From NCBI GenBank assembly GCA_017509255.1, contig JAFWQA010000007.1:1-64000 (forward strand): 64,000 bases of DNA. Reading direction: 5' to 3'. Under the pieces are notes generated by a model. It saw nothing but the letters and a program-made list of their open reading frames with translations. It did no database searches and was not told where the DNA came from. Position 1 is the first letter of the stretch. Each line of letters starts with the position of its first letter. Source of the stretch: Clostridia bacterium (GTDB taxonomy: Bacteria > Bacillota > Clostridia > Christensenellales > Aristaeellaceae). Shown in pieces: positions 34,601-45,655 of the stretch. The position numbers and the translations under genes were made by a program.

Positions 34601-34885
34601 GCTGTGCCCGCTGCGCATGGTGCCCCAGAAGAGGCTCGGCCATTCCACACAGGTATCGACCGAGATCGCGATCCAGCCGCCGTCGGGAGAGAGCTCCTTC
34701 AGGTAAGCCGCGCAGTCATCCGCTTTATCCGTCATCTCCGTGAAGGAGAGGGAACGCTCGGCATCGCCCTCCAGCCACATGGCGGCGGGCAGGTCACCGT
34801 AGCCCCGGATGACGGAGAAAAGGGTCTCCAGCGTTTTGTCGGCATTCAGCCTCTCAACGGAAGCCGACACATTCAGTTGACTCAT
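31616..34885 (-). CDS. Fused adenylation enzyme / acyl carrier protein / alpha-oxoamine synthase
   Basis: A single 1089-residue protein with three catalytic parts. (1) An ANL-superfamily adenylation domain (about 1-560): CTSGTTGRSR (160-169), YGMTET (349-354), YPTGDI (424-429), GRLKDVI and a C-terminal catalytic Lys in SGIKVKR (about 543). (2) An acyl carrier domain (about 588-662), with the phosphopantetheine Ser623 in LQGDSLQVLS. (3) An alpha-oxoamine-synthase PLP domain (about 695-1085) with DALAHNSIEQG, MVDEAHSACVIG and the Schiff-base Lys929 in YGTLSKGLGTCGG. By family logic it would activate a carboxylic acid with ATP, load it on the carrier and condense it, with decarboxylation, with an amino acid to give an alpha-aminoketone. 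The chain length and amino acid cannot be read from sequence. It is monocistronic, with its own promoter. An Ala/Glu/Pro linker joins the last two domains. Confidence 0.88.
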   Translation of the reverse strand: MSQLNVSASVERLNADKTLETLFSVIRGYGDLPAAMWLEGDAERSLSFTEMTDKADDCAAYLKELSPDGGWIAISVDTCVEWPSLFWGTMRSGHSVLLLDASAADPMIQSLMDEAGCRMLITRKPRRLPADYRQIDFSHVVTAVRKGAFTPVWGDHVAICTSGTTGRSRIFAYDHAALCAQALNSELVHREAKRVIGDETRRFLAFLPFHHVFGFMANVIWGGFMGMANLFLQDRTPDSILKTCQRLKPHLIVVVPLVGTSLAKALKKNIKKQPAVKRGLFHVMSAISLGAQLIAPDKALRFAEKKLFASVTKNMLGTDVECIILGGSHTPTSTLRALNSVGYCTITGYGMTETAITGFETSVRLGHRLGGSVGKPFETIEYRLVGDHAAEGVGELQIRGKSIHSARVKEGAILPPDTMDGGWYPTGDIVRMDKSGRIYIRGRLKDVIVNESGENIYPDDLEDAFSGLPGVEQACVVGLRRNKRDSNEDVALVLNVGDNYGDTAFLNSLAGRVAAVNVRLPLYTQLNRVLVTPDPLPLVSGIKVKRIELKRMYDEKEMNYRELDLHTQSAGSEVAVSLPSESRESAREDIKAKIRKLYADTLEIPESEISDTANFIEDLQGDSLQVLSMALKIEEEWGITIPAEEYGNCATVNDMAHVIERLTQAPEASAAAAPAEREPVIPITRFEDTPEYMTFLKREEDLAAGGDNPYFICHESPLLDTGIVDGKEILEFGSYNYVGMSGRKEVKEAAKAAIDKYGTSASGSRLLAGEKMIHRELEKELADWKHTEDAIVCVGGHSTNVTFIGNFCGKNDMILYDALAHNSIEQGCKLSGSTARPFPHNDYAALENILKAQRNFYEKVLIVIEGVYSMDGDIAPVPEFVRLKKQYGCFLMVDEAHSACVIGKTGGGVDEYFGLDGYDIDIKYGTLSKGLGTCGGYLAGKRSLIEYLRYNMPGFVFSVGMSPALAAGSLEAIRQLRSNPQIMENLRTAIKAFADSARRRHLDICLAGETAVLPVLVGKDEDAWLLSNELKKRGVSVPPAMYPAVPKGKARLRFCVISEHKPEQIERALDILEQTAKDFGIELPRRDYD

Positions 34886-35016
34886 ATGTATCCTCCTGAA
34901 AACATTGTCCGGCAGCGTGAAGGCTGCCTGAGCAGAGTGCCTGTGACCGGTTTCCGGAGGAGATAATGGCGTATAAAATCAGCATGGGTCTCCGGGTGAC
35001 CAAATCACATCAGCCT

Positions 35017-35045
35017 ATTATATCACCGGGATAACAAATACACAA
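35017..35045 (-). promoter_or_regulatory. Promoter of adenylation-ACP-AONS gene
   Basis: On the minus strand: TTGTGT (35040-35045), 17 bases, TATAAT (35017-35022). Predicted leader about 120 nt. Confidence 0.6.
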
Positions 35046-35118
35046 ACATTCGCCGAAAAAAGCGCAAAAAAGTTTGTAAAATGCCCCCGAAAAGCTTCCT
35101 TTTTTGTCGAAAAAATGG

Positions 35119-35124
35119 TATAAT
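35119..35124 (+). promoter_or_regulatory. -10 element of gyrB-gyrA
   Basis: TATAAT in a T/A-rich stretch about 120 bases upstream of gyrB. The -35 region is poor, as often seen for supercoiling-sensitive gyrase promoters. Confidence 0.55.
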
Positions 35125-35198
35125 AAAAACGTTCGGGAGCCTTTATTTTTCAAGGCCTGAAGGCACTTACAAAATGACCTGAAAATGACCTTTTTTGA

Positions 35199-37223
<2,025 letters not shown>

Positions 37224-37295
37224 TCCCGGAAAGCTTACGGCGCAGAAGAAAGCATACAGAACAGACGGAAAGAAAGTCAGAAGGATTAAAGAGCA

Positions 37296-39842
37296 ATGAT
37301 CAATGATAAGCTGATACCAGTCAACCTGGAACAGGAGATGAAAAAGAGCTTCATCTCCTACGCGATGGCCGTCATCGTGGACCGCGCCCTGCCGGACGTG
37401 AGGGACGGACTGAAGCCCGTTCACCGCCGCATCCTGTACGATATGTCCGAAGAGCTGGGCATGACGCCGGACAAACCCACCCGCAAGAGCGCGCGTGTGG
37501 TCGGCGACGTGCTCGGTAAATTCCACCCCCACGGCGACTCCTCCGTGTACGACGCGATGGTCCGCCTGGCGCAGCCCTTCAACATCCGCTATCCGCTGGT
37601 GGAGGGCCAGGGCAACTTCGGCTCCATCGACGGCGACGGCGCCGCCGCCATGCGTTATACCGAAGCCCGGCTGCAGAAGCTGACCATGCACATGCTGGAC
37701 GGCATCGACAAGGACACCGTGGACTTCTACCCCAACTTTGACGAGACGCTGCAGCAGCCCTCCGTGCTGCCCGCCCGCTTCCCGAACCTGCTGGTGAACG
37801 GCTCCAGCGGCATCGCGGTCGGCATGGCGACCAATATCCCGCCGCACAACCTGACCGAGGTGATCAACGGCGTCATCTGCATGATCGACAACCCCGACTG
37901 CACCATCGACGACCTGATGCAGCACATCAAGGGGCCGGACTTCCCGACGGGCGGCTTGATCATGGGCCGCTCCGGTATCCGGGAGGCCTATTACACCGGC
38001 CACGGACGCATTACCGTACGCGCGAAGACGAACATCGAGGAGATGCCCGGCAACCGCAGCCGCATCATCGTGACGGAGATCCCGTACCAGGTGAACAAGG
38101 CCGTGCTGGTGAAGAAGATCGCCGACCTGGTGCACGAAAAGCGCGTGGAGGGCATCAGCGACATCCGCGACGAGTCCAACGACCGCCAGGGCATGCGCAT
38201 CGTGATCGAACTGAAGAAGGACATCCAGCCGCAGGTTGTGCTGAACACCCTGTACAAGCACACCTCCCTGCAGGAGAACTTCGGCGCCAACATGCTCGCC
38301 CTGGTGGACGGCAAGCCCAGGATCCTGAACCTGCGGGATATGATCTACTACTATCTGGAGCACCAGAAGGACGTGGTGACCCGGAGGACGAGGTTCGACC
38401 TGAACAAGGCGCAGAACCGCGCGCACATTTTGGAAGGCCTGCTCAAGGCGCTGGACCACATCGACGAGATCGTGGCTATCATCCGCGCCAGCAAGGACAC
38501 GCAGACCGCCAAGGACGCCCTGATGCTGCGCTTTGAGTTCAGCGACAGGCAGGCGCAGGCGATCCTGGACATGCGGCTGGCCCGCCTGACCGGACTGGAG
38601 CGCGAGCGCCTGCAGGAGGAATATCAGGAGCTGGAAAAGACCATTGAGCGGCTGACCGCCATCCTGGCGGATGAGAAGCTGCTGATGGGCGTGATCCGGG
38701 ACGAGATCAGCGAGATCCGCGACAAGTTCGGCGACGAGCGCCGCAGCGAGCTGACCATCGCCGAGGATGACATCGATATCGAGGACCTGATCCAGGAGGA
38801 GAACATGGTCGTGACCCTCACCCATGAGGGCTACGTGAAGCGCGTATCCTCCTCCGTGTACCGCGCGCAGCACCGCGGCGGACGCGGCGTGAGCGGCATG
38901 AACGTGAAGGAGACCGACTACACGGCCCAGATGTTCGTGGTGAGCACGCACCAGGAGATCATGTTCTTTACCAACCTCGGGCGCGTGTACAGCCTGAAGT
39001 GCTACCAGATCCCCGAGGCCGGCAGGCAGGCCCGTGGCACCGCGATCATCAACCTGCTGCAGATCTCCGGCGGGGAGAAGGTATCCACTATGCTGCCGAT
39101 GCCCAGAGAGAGCGGCGAAGAGTTCAACCTGGTGATGGCGACCCGCAGCGGCATGATCAAGAAGACTGCGCTGAATGAGTTCCGCAACCTGAGGAAGAAC
39201 GGCCTGATCGCCATCGCGCTGCGCGAGGGCGACGAGCTGATCGGCGTGCGGCTGAGCGTGGGCACCGACGATATGCTGCTGAGCAGCCGGATGGGCAAGA
39301 GCATCCGCTTCAACGAGAAGCATGTGCGCAACCTGGGCCGCAACAGCCTGGGCGTGCGCTCCATGCGGCTGAAGCCCGGCGACGAGGTGATCGACATCGC
39401 CGTGATCGAACCGGACACCACCGTGCTGGCCGTGACCGAGAACGGCTACGGCAAGCGGACCGATCCCGAGGAATACCGGGAGCAGGGCCGCGGCGGACAG
39501 GGCGTGCGCGCCATGAACCTGACCGAAAAGACCGGAAACCTGGCCGCGCTGCTGTTTGTGCACGAGGATGAGGACATCCTGCTGATCACCGACGACGGCA
39601 CGATCATCCGGGCCCGCGCGGCGGATATCCGCGTATGCGGCCGCGCCACGCAGGGCGTGCGCATCATGCGCCTGGCTGAGGGCAGCAAGGTGGTCGGCGT
39701 ATGCCGCGCCGAGAAGGAGGACGAGGAAGAGGAGACCGAAGCCCTTCCCGTGACCGAAGGCGAAGCGGCGGAGGATACCGGGCTGGACATGGAGATCCCC
39801 GAGACCGCCCCGGAAACAAAGCCGGAGGAGCCCGAGATCTGA
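37296..39842 (+). CDS. gyrA: DNA gyrase subunit A
   Basis: This 848-residue breakage-reunion subunit shows [43 protein letters not shown], and the active-site Tyr in [12 protein letters not shown] six-blade beta-pinwheel C terminus carries the gyrase box [10 protein letters not shown], which separates it from ParC. The Ser/Asp positions of the quinolone region read [14 protein letters not shown]. The C terminus is a strongly acidic tail. It is followed by a clear terminator. Confidence 0.97.
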   Translation: MINDKLIPVNLEQEMKKSFISYAMAVIVDRALPDVRDGLKPVHRRILYDMSEELGMTPDKPTRKSARVVGDVLGKFHPHGDSSVYDAMVRLAQPFNIRYPLVEGQGNFGSIDGDGAAAMRYTEARLQKLTMHMLDGIDKDTVDFYPNFDETLQQPSVLPARFPNLLVNGSSGIAVGMATNIPPHNLTEVINGVICMIDNPDCTIDDLMQHIKGPDFPTGGLIMGRSGIREAYYTGHGRITVRAKTNIEEMPGNRSRIIVTEIPYQVNKAVLVKKIADLVHEKRVEGISDIRDESNDRQGMRIVIELKKDIQPQVVLNTLYKHTSLQENFGANMLALVDGKPRILNLRDMIYYYLEHQKDVVTRRTRFDLNKAQNRAHILEGLLKALDHIDEIVAIIRASKDTQTAKDALMLRFEFSDRQAQAILDMRLARLTGLERERLQEEYQELEKTIERLTAILADEKLLMGVIRDEISEIRDKFGDERRSELTIAEDDIDIEDLIQEENMVVTLTHEGYVKRVSSSVYRAQHRGGRGVSGMNVKETDYTAQMFVVSTHQEIMFFTNLGRVYSLKCYQIPEAGRQARGTAIINLLQISGGEKVSTMLPMPRESGEEFNLVMATRSGMIKKTALNEFRNLRKNGLIAIALREGDELIGVRLSVGTDDMLLSSRMGKSIRFNEKHVRNLGRNSLGVRSMRLKPGDEVIDIAVIEPDTTVLAVTENGYGKRTDPEEYREQGRGGQGVRAMNLTEKTGNLAALLFVHEDEDILLITDDGTIIRARAADIRVCGRATQGVRIMRLAEGSKVVGVCRAEKEDEEEETEALPVTEGEAAEDTGLDMEIPETAPETKPEEPEI

Positions 39843-39856
39843 GAAACTGAATGAAG

Positions 39857-39897
39857 GATCCGACGGAGCCTGATACGCTCCGCCGGATCTTTTTTTG
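39857..39897 (+). terminator. Terminator of gyrB-gyrA
   Basis: A 13-bp stem with one mismatch (39857-39869 with 39877-39889), then eight T. Confidence 0.9.
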
Positions 39898-39978
39898 TAC
39901 CCGCTTCCGGCCGGAGAGACGCCGCGGCGCAGTCCTCTGAAGGGGAGCGGGCTTTGTAAATCTGCAATCACAAAAGAA

Positions 39979-40050
39979 TTTGTAACGTTTTGTAACTTTT
40001 TTTCGTGAAAGTATAGAAATGGGAGAGACAGAGTGTTATAATTTGTAACG
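39979..40050 (+). promoter_or_regulatory. Promoter region with repeated TTTGTAAC motifs upstream of RCC1-like gene
   Basis: TTTGTAAC occurs at 39979-39986, 39989-39996 and 40042-40049. The last copy abuts the -10 TATAAT (40037-40042). The copies are candidate activator or repressor sites. Confidence 0.45.
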
Positions 40051-40091
40051 GGAGCTGAAGCTCCATTCTCGTTCACTTGAGGTTTTTACAG

Positions 40092-41255
40092 ATGAAAAGA
40101 ATGCTGTGCGCGATCCTGGGTATCCTTTTACTTTCAGCGGTTGAAGCCGCGGCAGAGGAGGCGCCCGGATTCGGCTTTATTAATATGAGGGACACGGCGC
40201 TGCAGGAAGAACCGGGAGGGGAGACGCTGTACAGCCTGCCGCGGGACACCTGTGTGTGGATCCGGGACAGCGTGACGGACCCGGAAGGAAATGAGTGGCT
40301 GGCGGTGAACACCGGGCTGTGGAAACAGCCGGGAGAGGACCTGACCGGGTGGGTATGCGCGGAACAGGTGGACAGCGGCGAGGAGGTATGGCACGACGTC
40401 GTTTCCGTTTCCGCGGACGAGTGCGGCATGATCGCCCTGAAGGCGGACGGGACCGCGGAGACGGCCGGGCGGATCTATCCGCCGCTGGACCCCATGTACG
40501 GCCCGACAGCCAGGAGATGGACCTACCGGTGCGGTACGATCATGCAGGTGCAGGCCTGGGTGGGCGGATACGCCGCGCGGATGGAGGACGGCAGTGTGAC
40601 CAATACCGCCGTGGGGATCCCCTATTATCCCTCCGGCAAGGAATTCCGGCTGCTGGCGGAGCACTCCTGCCAGTTCGGGATCTCGGCGAAGAATGAGCTG
40701 ACGGATATGTGCGAGCCCGCGACAAGGCTGACCTGGTACTGGCCGGAAAACGCGCCGAGCCGGAAGACCATTTCCCGGGTGGTCAGCCTGGACTGCCAGC
40801 ACGGCTGGCTGGCCATGCTGACGGACAGCGGGGAGCTGCTGGCGGCAAAGTGCTGGGAAAGCAGCGGGGAGGAACCGGTGTGGAGCCAGTGGCGGGATAT
40901 GGAGACCTTTCACATGAAGGACAACAGCCGGTGGGCCGGGGACAGCGCCGCCTGCGAATGGATGATGGCGGGCGTGAAAAAGGACGGGACCGCGCAGGCC
41001 TGGCCGGAAATGCTGGAAAACGTCCTTACGGGCTGGACCGACCTTGCCGACATCCAGCTCGGGACAGGGTATGCGCTGGGGCTGAAAAAGGACGGGACGG
41101 CTGTCTCGGCCGGGCTGCCCGGCACGCAGGCGCCGGACGTGTCCGGCTGGAGGAATGTGACCGCCATCGCGGCCGGACGCGGCTTCTGCGTCGGGATCAC
41201 GGAAAGCGGCGGGCTTGTGTTTGCCGGGGAGGCCAGGATCAGCCGGAAACAGTAA
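40092..41255 (+). CDS. Secreted RCC1-like repeat protein
   Basis: This 387-residue exported protein has a signal peptide (about 1-22). An SH3b-like N-terminal segment follows (about 28-85, FGFINMRDTALQEEPGG). Repeats of the RCC1/BLIP type come after it, with VSADECGMIALKADGTAE, IQLGTGYALGLKKDGTAV and IAAGRGFCVGITESGGLV. Repeats of this kind form a beta-propeller used for protein binding. No catalytic motif is visible. The ribosome site is GAGG (40079-40082). An upstream TTG in the same frame is rejected. It is monocistronic and convergent with the oxidoreductase operon. Confidence 0.72.
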   Translation: MKRMLCAILGILLLSAVEAAAEEAPGFGFINMRDTALQEEPGGETLYSLPRDTCVWIRDSVTDPEGNEWLAVNTGLWKQPGEDLTGWVCAEQVDSGEEVWHDVVSVSADECGMIALKADGTAETAGRIYPPLDPMYGPTARRWTYRCGTIMQVQAWVGGYAARMEDGSVTNTAVGIPYYPSGKEFRLLAEHSCQFGISAKNELTDMCEPATRLTWYWPENAPSRKTISRVVSLDCQHGWLAMLTDSGELLAAKCWESSGEEPVWSQWRDMETFHMKDNSRWAGDSAACEWMMAGVKKDGTAQAWPEMLENVLTGWTDLADIQLGTGYALGLKKDGTAVSAGLPGTQAPDVSGWRNVTAIAAGRGFCVGITESGGLVFAGEARISRKQ

Positions 41256-41269
41256 ACAGACATACAAAA

Positions 41270-41300
41270 ACCGCTTCAGGCGAGACGCCTGAAGCGGTTT
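41270..41300. terminator. Bidirectional terminator between RCC1-like gene and vor operon
   Basis: A 14-bp perfect stem (41270-41283 with 41287-41300) with loop AGA, bounded by A-rich and T-rich runs on both sides. Confidence 0.93.
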
Positions 41301-41315
41301 TGCGTACGGATAAGG

Positions 41316-41852
41316 TTATTTGACGCACTCGGCGCCCTTTTCCATTGCCTGGCGGTTGATGGGGAGCAGGTGCTCCTTTTTGGGGCCGAAGGTGGCCTTG
41401 AGCGCTTCCATCGCGGAATCGATGGAAACCACCCCGGTCTTGGCCAGGATCGCGCCGAGCATGACCATATTGGCGGTGCGGGAGTTGCCCAGCGCCTCGG
41501 CAATGCCGTTGCAGTCCACGGGGATGGCCGTGATATCGTCCCGGTCGGGAGTGATATCGATCAGGGAGGAGTTGTACAGCATGATGCCGCCCTTTTCCAT
41601 GGCGGGGGTGAACTTGATCATGCTGGGCTTGTTCATGATCACGGCGATCGGGATCTCCGTGACCAGCGGGGAGCCGATGGGCTCATCGCTGATAACGACC
41701 GCGCAGTTGGCTTCGCCGCCGCGCATCTCGGGGCCGTAGGAGGGCATCCAGGAAACGTTCATGCCTTCATGCATGGCCGCCTTGGCAAGCAGCTGGCCGA
41801 TCAGCAGCACGCCCTGTCCGCCGAAACCGGCAATGAGGAATTGAGCTTCCAT
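41316..41852 (-). CDS. 2-oxoacid:ferredoxin oxidoreductase, gamma subunit
   Basis: This 178-residue protein has the POR_N-gamma fold: FLIAGFGGQGVLLIGQLLAKAA at the start, SYGPEMRGGEANCAVVISDEPIGSPLV and the MVMLGAILAKTG segment. With the alpha, beta and ferredoxin-like subunits it makes a four-part enzyme that oxidatively decarboxylates 2-oxoacids to acyl-CoA and reduces ferredoxin. Subunit order (delta-alpha-beta-gamma) and sequence resemble VorDBAC/KorDABC enzymes for branched-chain 2-oxoacids or 2-oxoglutarate. The substrate is not certain. It starts one base after the beta-subunit stop. Confidence 0.9.
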   Translation of the reverse strand: MEAQFLIAGFGGQGVLLIGQLLAKAAMHEGMNVSWMPSYGPEMRGGEANCAVVISDEPIGSPLVTEIPIAVIMNKPSMIKFTPAMEKGGIMLYNSSLIDITPDRDDITAIPVDCNGIAEALGNSRTANMVMLGAILAKTGVVSIDSAMEALKATFGPKKEHLLPINRQAMEKGAECVK

Positions 41853-41853
41853 A

Positions 41854-42591
<738 letters not shown>

Positions 42592-42593
42592 GA

Positions 42594-43670
42594 TTATTTC
42601 CCCTCCTTTGCCAGATTTTCGACCTGGGTGATGATCTCGCGCACGGTCGGCACGATGCCGCCGGTGCGGCCGAAGAAGTGAACGGGCTTTTTGCCGTCCA
42701 CAGCCAGGCGGACGTCATCCACCATCTGACCCATGCTCATTTCCACGGTCAGGAAGGCTTTGGCGTGCTCCGCGGCCCTGGCGATGGGAGCGTTCGGGAA
42801 GGGCCAGAGGGTGATGGGCCGGATCAGGCCGGCCTTGATGCCCTCCTCGCGCAGCTTGCGCATGGCGCTGCGGGCGATGCGGGCGGTGGTGCCGTAGGCG
42901 ACGATGACGTAATCCGCGTCATCGGTCATTTCCTCCTGCCAGCGGCATTCGGCGCTTTCCATAACGGCATACTTCTCATACAGGTGATTCACGTGCTTTT
43001 CCAGCACGGAGGGATCGATGTACAGGGAGTTGATGACGGCGCGGTCACGTCCGCAGCCTTCCTTCCAGCCGGTGGCTGCCCAGGTCTTCTCGGGCAGGGA
43101 CTCGTCCTTATGATAGTCCGGCATTTCGACGGGCTCCATCATCTGGCCGATCAGGCCGTCGCCCATGACGAGCACGGGATTGCGGTACTTGTCCGCCAGG
43201 TCAAAGGCGAGCTGGGTCAGCTCGACCGCCTCCTGCACGGAGGAGGGAGCCAGCACGAGCATGCGGTAGTCGCCGTGGCCGCCGCCGCGGGTGGACTGAT
43301 AGTAGTCGCTCTGGGCGGGCTGAATGGAACCCAGGCCGGGGCCGCCGCGAACCATGTTGACGATCACGCAGGGAAGCTCCGCACCGACGATATAGCTGAT
43401 GCCCTCCTGCTTCAGGGAAATTCCGGGGCTGGAGGAGGAGGTCATGACGCGGGCGCCGGCACCGGCCGCGCCGTAGACCATATTGATGGCGGCGACTTCG
43501 CTCTCCGCCTGCAGGAAGCAGCCGCCTTCGATCTTCGGCAGCCGCTTGGACATGTACTCGGGGATCTGATTCTGGGGGGTAATGGGATAGCCGAAGAAGA
43601 AGCGGCATCCGGCCTGGATGGCAGCTTCCGCAATGGCTTCATTGCCCTTCATGAGCATTTTCTGACCCAT
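42594..43670 (-). CDS. 2-oxoacid:ferredoxin oxidoreductase, alpha subunit
   Basis: This 358-residue protein has [67 protein letters not shown], and [17 protein letters not shown], as in VorB/KorA subunits. It provides the CoA/substrate-binding half of the active site. The order and motifs, in particular [13 protein letters not shown], favour 3-methyl-2-oxobutanoate (valine-derived) oxidoreductase over pyruvate oxidoreductase. Phenylglyoxylate or 2-oxoglutarate specificity cannot be excluded. Confidence 0.92.
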   Translation of the reverse strand: MGQKMLMKGNEAIAEAAIQAGCRFFFGYPITPQNQIPEYMSKRLPKIEGGCFLQAESEVAAINMVYGAAGAGARVMTSSSSPGISLKQEGISYIVGAELPCVIVNMVRGGPGLGSIQPAQSDYYQSTRGGGHGDYRMLVLAPSSVQEAVELTQLAFDLADKYRNPVLVMGDGLIGQMMEPVEMPDYHKDESLPEKTWAATGWKEGCGRDRAVINSLYIDPSVLEKHVNHLYEKYAVMESAECRWQEEMTDDADYVIVAYGTTARIARSAMRKLREEGIKAGLIRPITLWPFPNAPIARAAEHAKAFLTVEMSMGQMVDDVRLAVDGKKPVHFFGRTGGIVPTVREIITQVENLAKEGK

Positions 43671-43686
43671 GGATACGCTTCCTCCT

Positions 43687-43890
43687 TTATTTTTCTACGG
43701 TAATGACCGCATCGGGACACATCCGGGCGCAAAAAGCGCAGCCGATACATTGGCCCTGATCGGTGATGGCAATGGGATGATATCCCTTGGCGTTGATCTC
43801 CTTGCTGAGCTCAAGAAGATGCCGGGGACATACATCGGCACACAGACCGCAGCCTTTACAGGTTTCCCGGGCAATGGTCAGTTTCGCCAC
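43687..43890 (-). CDS. 2-oxoacid:ferredoxin oxidoreductase, 2x[4Fe-4S] delta subunit
   Basis: This 67-residue ferredoxin-like subunit has two complete cluster motifs, CKGCGLCADVCP and CIGCAFCARMCP. It passes electrons from the TPP site to external ferredoxin. The start is GTG with an AAGGAGG ribosome site, the first gene of the operon. The stop lies 16 bases before the alpha-subunit ATG. Confidence 0.93.
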   Translation of the reverse strand: MAKLTIARETCKGCGLCADVCPRHLLELSKEINAKGYHPIAITDQGQCIGCAFCARMCPDAVITVEK

Positions 43891-43923
43891 GTTCGATACG
43901 CCTCCTTCTTGATATTAAACAGT

Positions 43924-43953
43924 ATTATATGCTTCCCATCCCGGAACCGTCAA
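43924..43953 (-). promoter_or_regulatory. Promoter of 2-oxoacid:ferredoxin oxidoreductase operon
   Basis: On the minus strand: TTGACG (43948-43953), 18 bases, TATAAT (43924-43929). Confidence 0.75.
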
Positions 43954-43966
43954 TGACAGGAACATG

Positions 43967-44013
43967 AAAAAAGCAGCAGGGAAACGGCATGAACCGTTTC
44001 CCTGCTGCTTTTT
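43967..44013. terminator. Bidirectional terminator of the opp operon
   Basis: A 16-bp perfect stem (43972-43987 with 43994-44009), loop CATGAA, flanked by A and T runs. It ends the minus-strand opp-DUF3899 transcript. Confidence 0.93.
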
Positions 44014-44015
44014 TT

Positions 44016-44441
44016 TCAGCGAAGAGCCAGCGTCAGGAAGAGGCCCCCGAGCAGCAGCCAGAAGATCCCGCTGACGGGAACGGCCGCCGTGATGGGATGG
44101 CGCTTTTCTGCCTTCTCCTGCTTATATTCATAATAGTTTTCATGCTTTCTCAGGCCGAGGAAGGGAAGAAGGGCCCGTCCCAGACCGCGCATGCCGTAGG
44201 CCAGCATATCGAAAAAGCCGGTGGTGCTGACCCACACCAGGATACCGACGCCCAGCAGGATCACTCCCGCCACGAAGGCCCCGTCGGAGAGGCATGCCAG
44301 CGTGCGGTCCCCCTTCAGGTCAGCATACGCGAAGCCGGAGCGGTAGCGGTAGACCAGGAAGGTGATCAGCGCGCCGACGGCGAACGGGATGACCCAGGAG
44401 AGCAGGACTGAACCGCGTTTTTCCGGTAACTTTGTATTCAC
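44016..44441 (-). CDS. DUF3899 family membrane protein linked to opp operon
   Basis: This 141-residue protein has three hydrophobic helices (about 12-32, 48-70, 118-139). Its core, [20 protein letters not shown] followed by [12 protein letters not shown] and [12 protein letters not shown], matches the DUF3899 family, often found beside peptide ABC transporter genes in clostridia. Its role is unknown. The GTG start overlaps the oppF TGA (GTGA), preceded by GGAG, so translation is coupled to the final part of oppF. If ribosomes end at the oppF TAG, this gene could be poorly translated. Confidence 0.8.
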   Translation of the reverse strand: MNTKLPEKRGSVLLSWVIPFAVGALITFLVYRYRSGFAYADLKGDRTLACLSDGAFVAGVILLGVGILVWVSTTGFFDMLAYGMRGLGRALLPFLGLRKHENYYEYKQEKAEKRHPITAAVPVSGIFWLLLGGLFLTLALR

Positions 44442-45655
44442 GGCTGCTCCATTTCTGCGGAGAGGCCGAGCTCTTCGCGGTAGCGGGCGAATTCCGCGTC
44501 GTTGCACTGCACATAATGGCCGGGCAGCACCTCCCGCAGGGTGGGCTTATCCACGGAATAGTCGTGGGCCGCCAGCGGGTTGTAGGTGATGCGGGTGCGG
44601 ATCTTTTCGGTGCGCGGATCCGGCAGGGGGATGGAGGAAAGCAGGGAGCGGGTATAGGGATGCAGCGGATGGGCAAAGAGCTCATCCGAATCCGCCAGCT
44701 CCACCATTTTGCCGAAGTACATGACGCCGATCCGGTCCGAGAAATACTTGACGACGGAGAGGTCATGGGCAATAAAGAGGATCGTCAGGCCCAGCTGATC
44801 CCGCAGGTCGTTGAGCAGGTTGATGACCTGCGCCTGGATGGAAACGTCCAGCGCGCTGACGGGCTCATCCGCGATCAGCATATCCGGCTTCATGATAACG
44901 GAGCGGGCGATGCCGATGCGCTGCTTCTAGCCGCCGGAGAATTCATGCGGGTAGCGCCCGGCATGCTCGCGGGTCAGACCGACCATTTCCAGGATCTCAT
45001 AGACCTTCCGGTCGATATATTCCTTGTCCCTGACGCCCTGGATGATCAGGCCCTCGGCGATGATCTCCCGCACGGTCATGCGGGGGTTCAGGGAGGCGAC
45101 CGGATCCTGGAAAATCATCTGGATCTGGTTGATCAGCCGGGTGTTTTTGGTGATGCGGAGCTTTTCGGCACATTTTTTCCGCAGGGCTTCCTTCGCGGCT
45201 GCATCGGGTGCCTGGGCGATCTTTTCGTCATACTCCCGGCGGATCCGCTCCATTTCTTCCTTCGCGAATTCCTCGTCGGAGTGCCTGTGGTCATGCCTCG
45301 CGCTCTGGATATCGCGCTTCGCCTGTTCGATCTCTTCCTTCAGACGGGCGATCTCCGCCGGATCGGAGGCGTCTTTCAGCGCCTTTTTCGCGGCCCTGAT
45401 CTTTTCGTTATAGGACAGCGTGCCGGCGCAGATCCGTTTGCCGCGGAAATAAATGCTGCCGGAGGTGATGTCGTAGATGCGCAGGATGGAGCGCCCGGTG
45501 GTGGTTTTGCCGCAGCCGGATTCTCCGACGAGGCCGAAGACCTCGCCCTTTTTGATGTCAAAGGAGACGTCGTCCACAGCCTTGAGCCTGCCGAAATACT
45601 GGCAGAGGTGCTCTACACGGAGCAGGGTCTCCCGCTGTTCGGTTTTATCAGACAT
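44438..45655 (-). pseudogene. oppF: oppF-type ABC transporter ATPase with in-frame TAG in the signature motif
   Basis: The frame is one 405-residue OppF-type ATPase interrupted by TAG at 44927-44929 (codon 243). It has Walker A GESGCGKT (44-51), a charged coiled-coil-like insertion (about 75-170) and the Q-loop FQDP (182-185). The signature reads FSGG[13 protein letters not shown], followed by Walker B MLIADEP and the remaining ATPase. Gln is expected at the stop, and CAG to TAG is one transition. The alternatives are a nonsense mutation, a base-call error, or readthrough/recoding. The rest of the frame is intact and its stop is coupled to the DUF3899 start, so decay, if real, is recent. Its start overlaps the oppD end by 8 bases. 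Confidence 0.8.

Noticed and set aside
34854-34985. Possible 43-codon upstream frame in the leader of the adenylation-ACP-AONS gene, overlapping its start
   Set aside because: GGAG is only four bases from its ATG and nothing else indicates coding. Kept only as a note.
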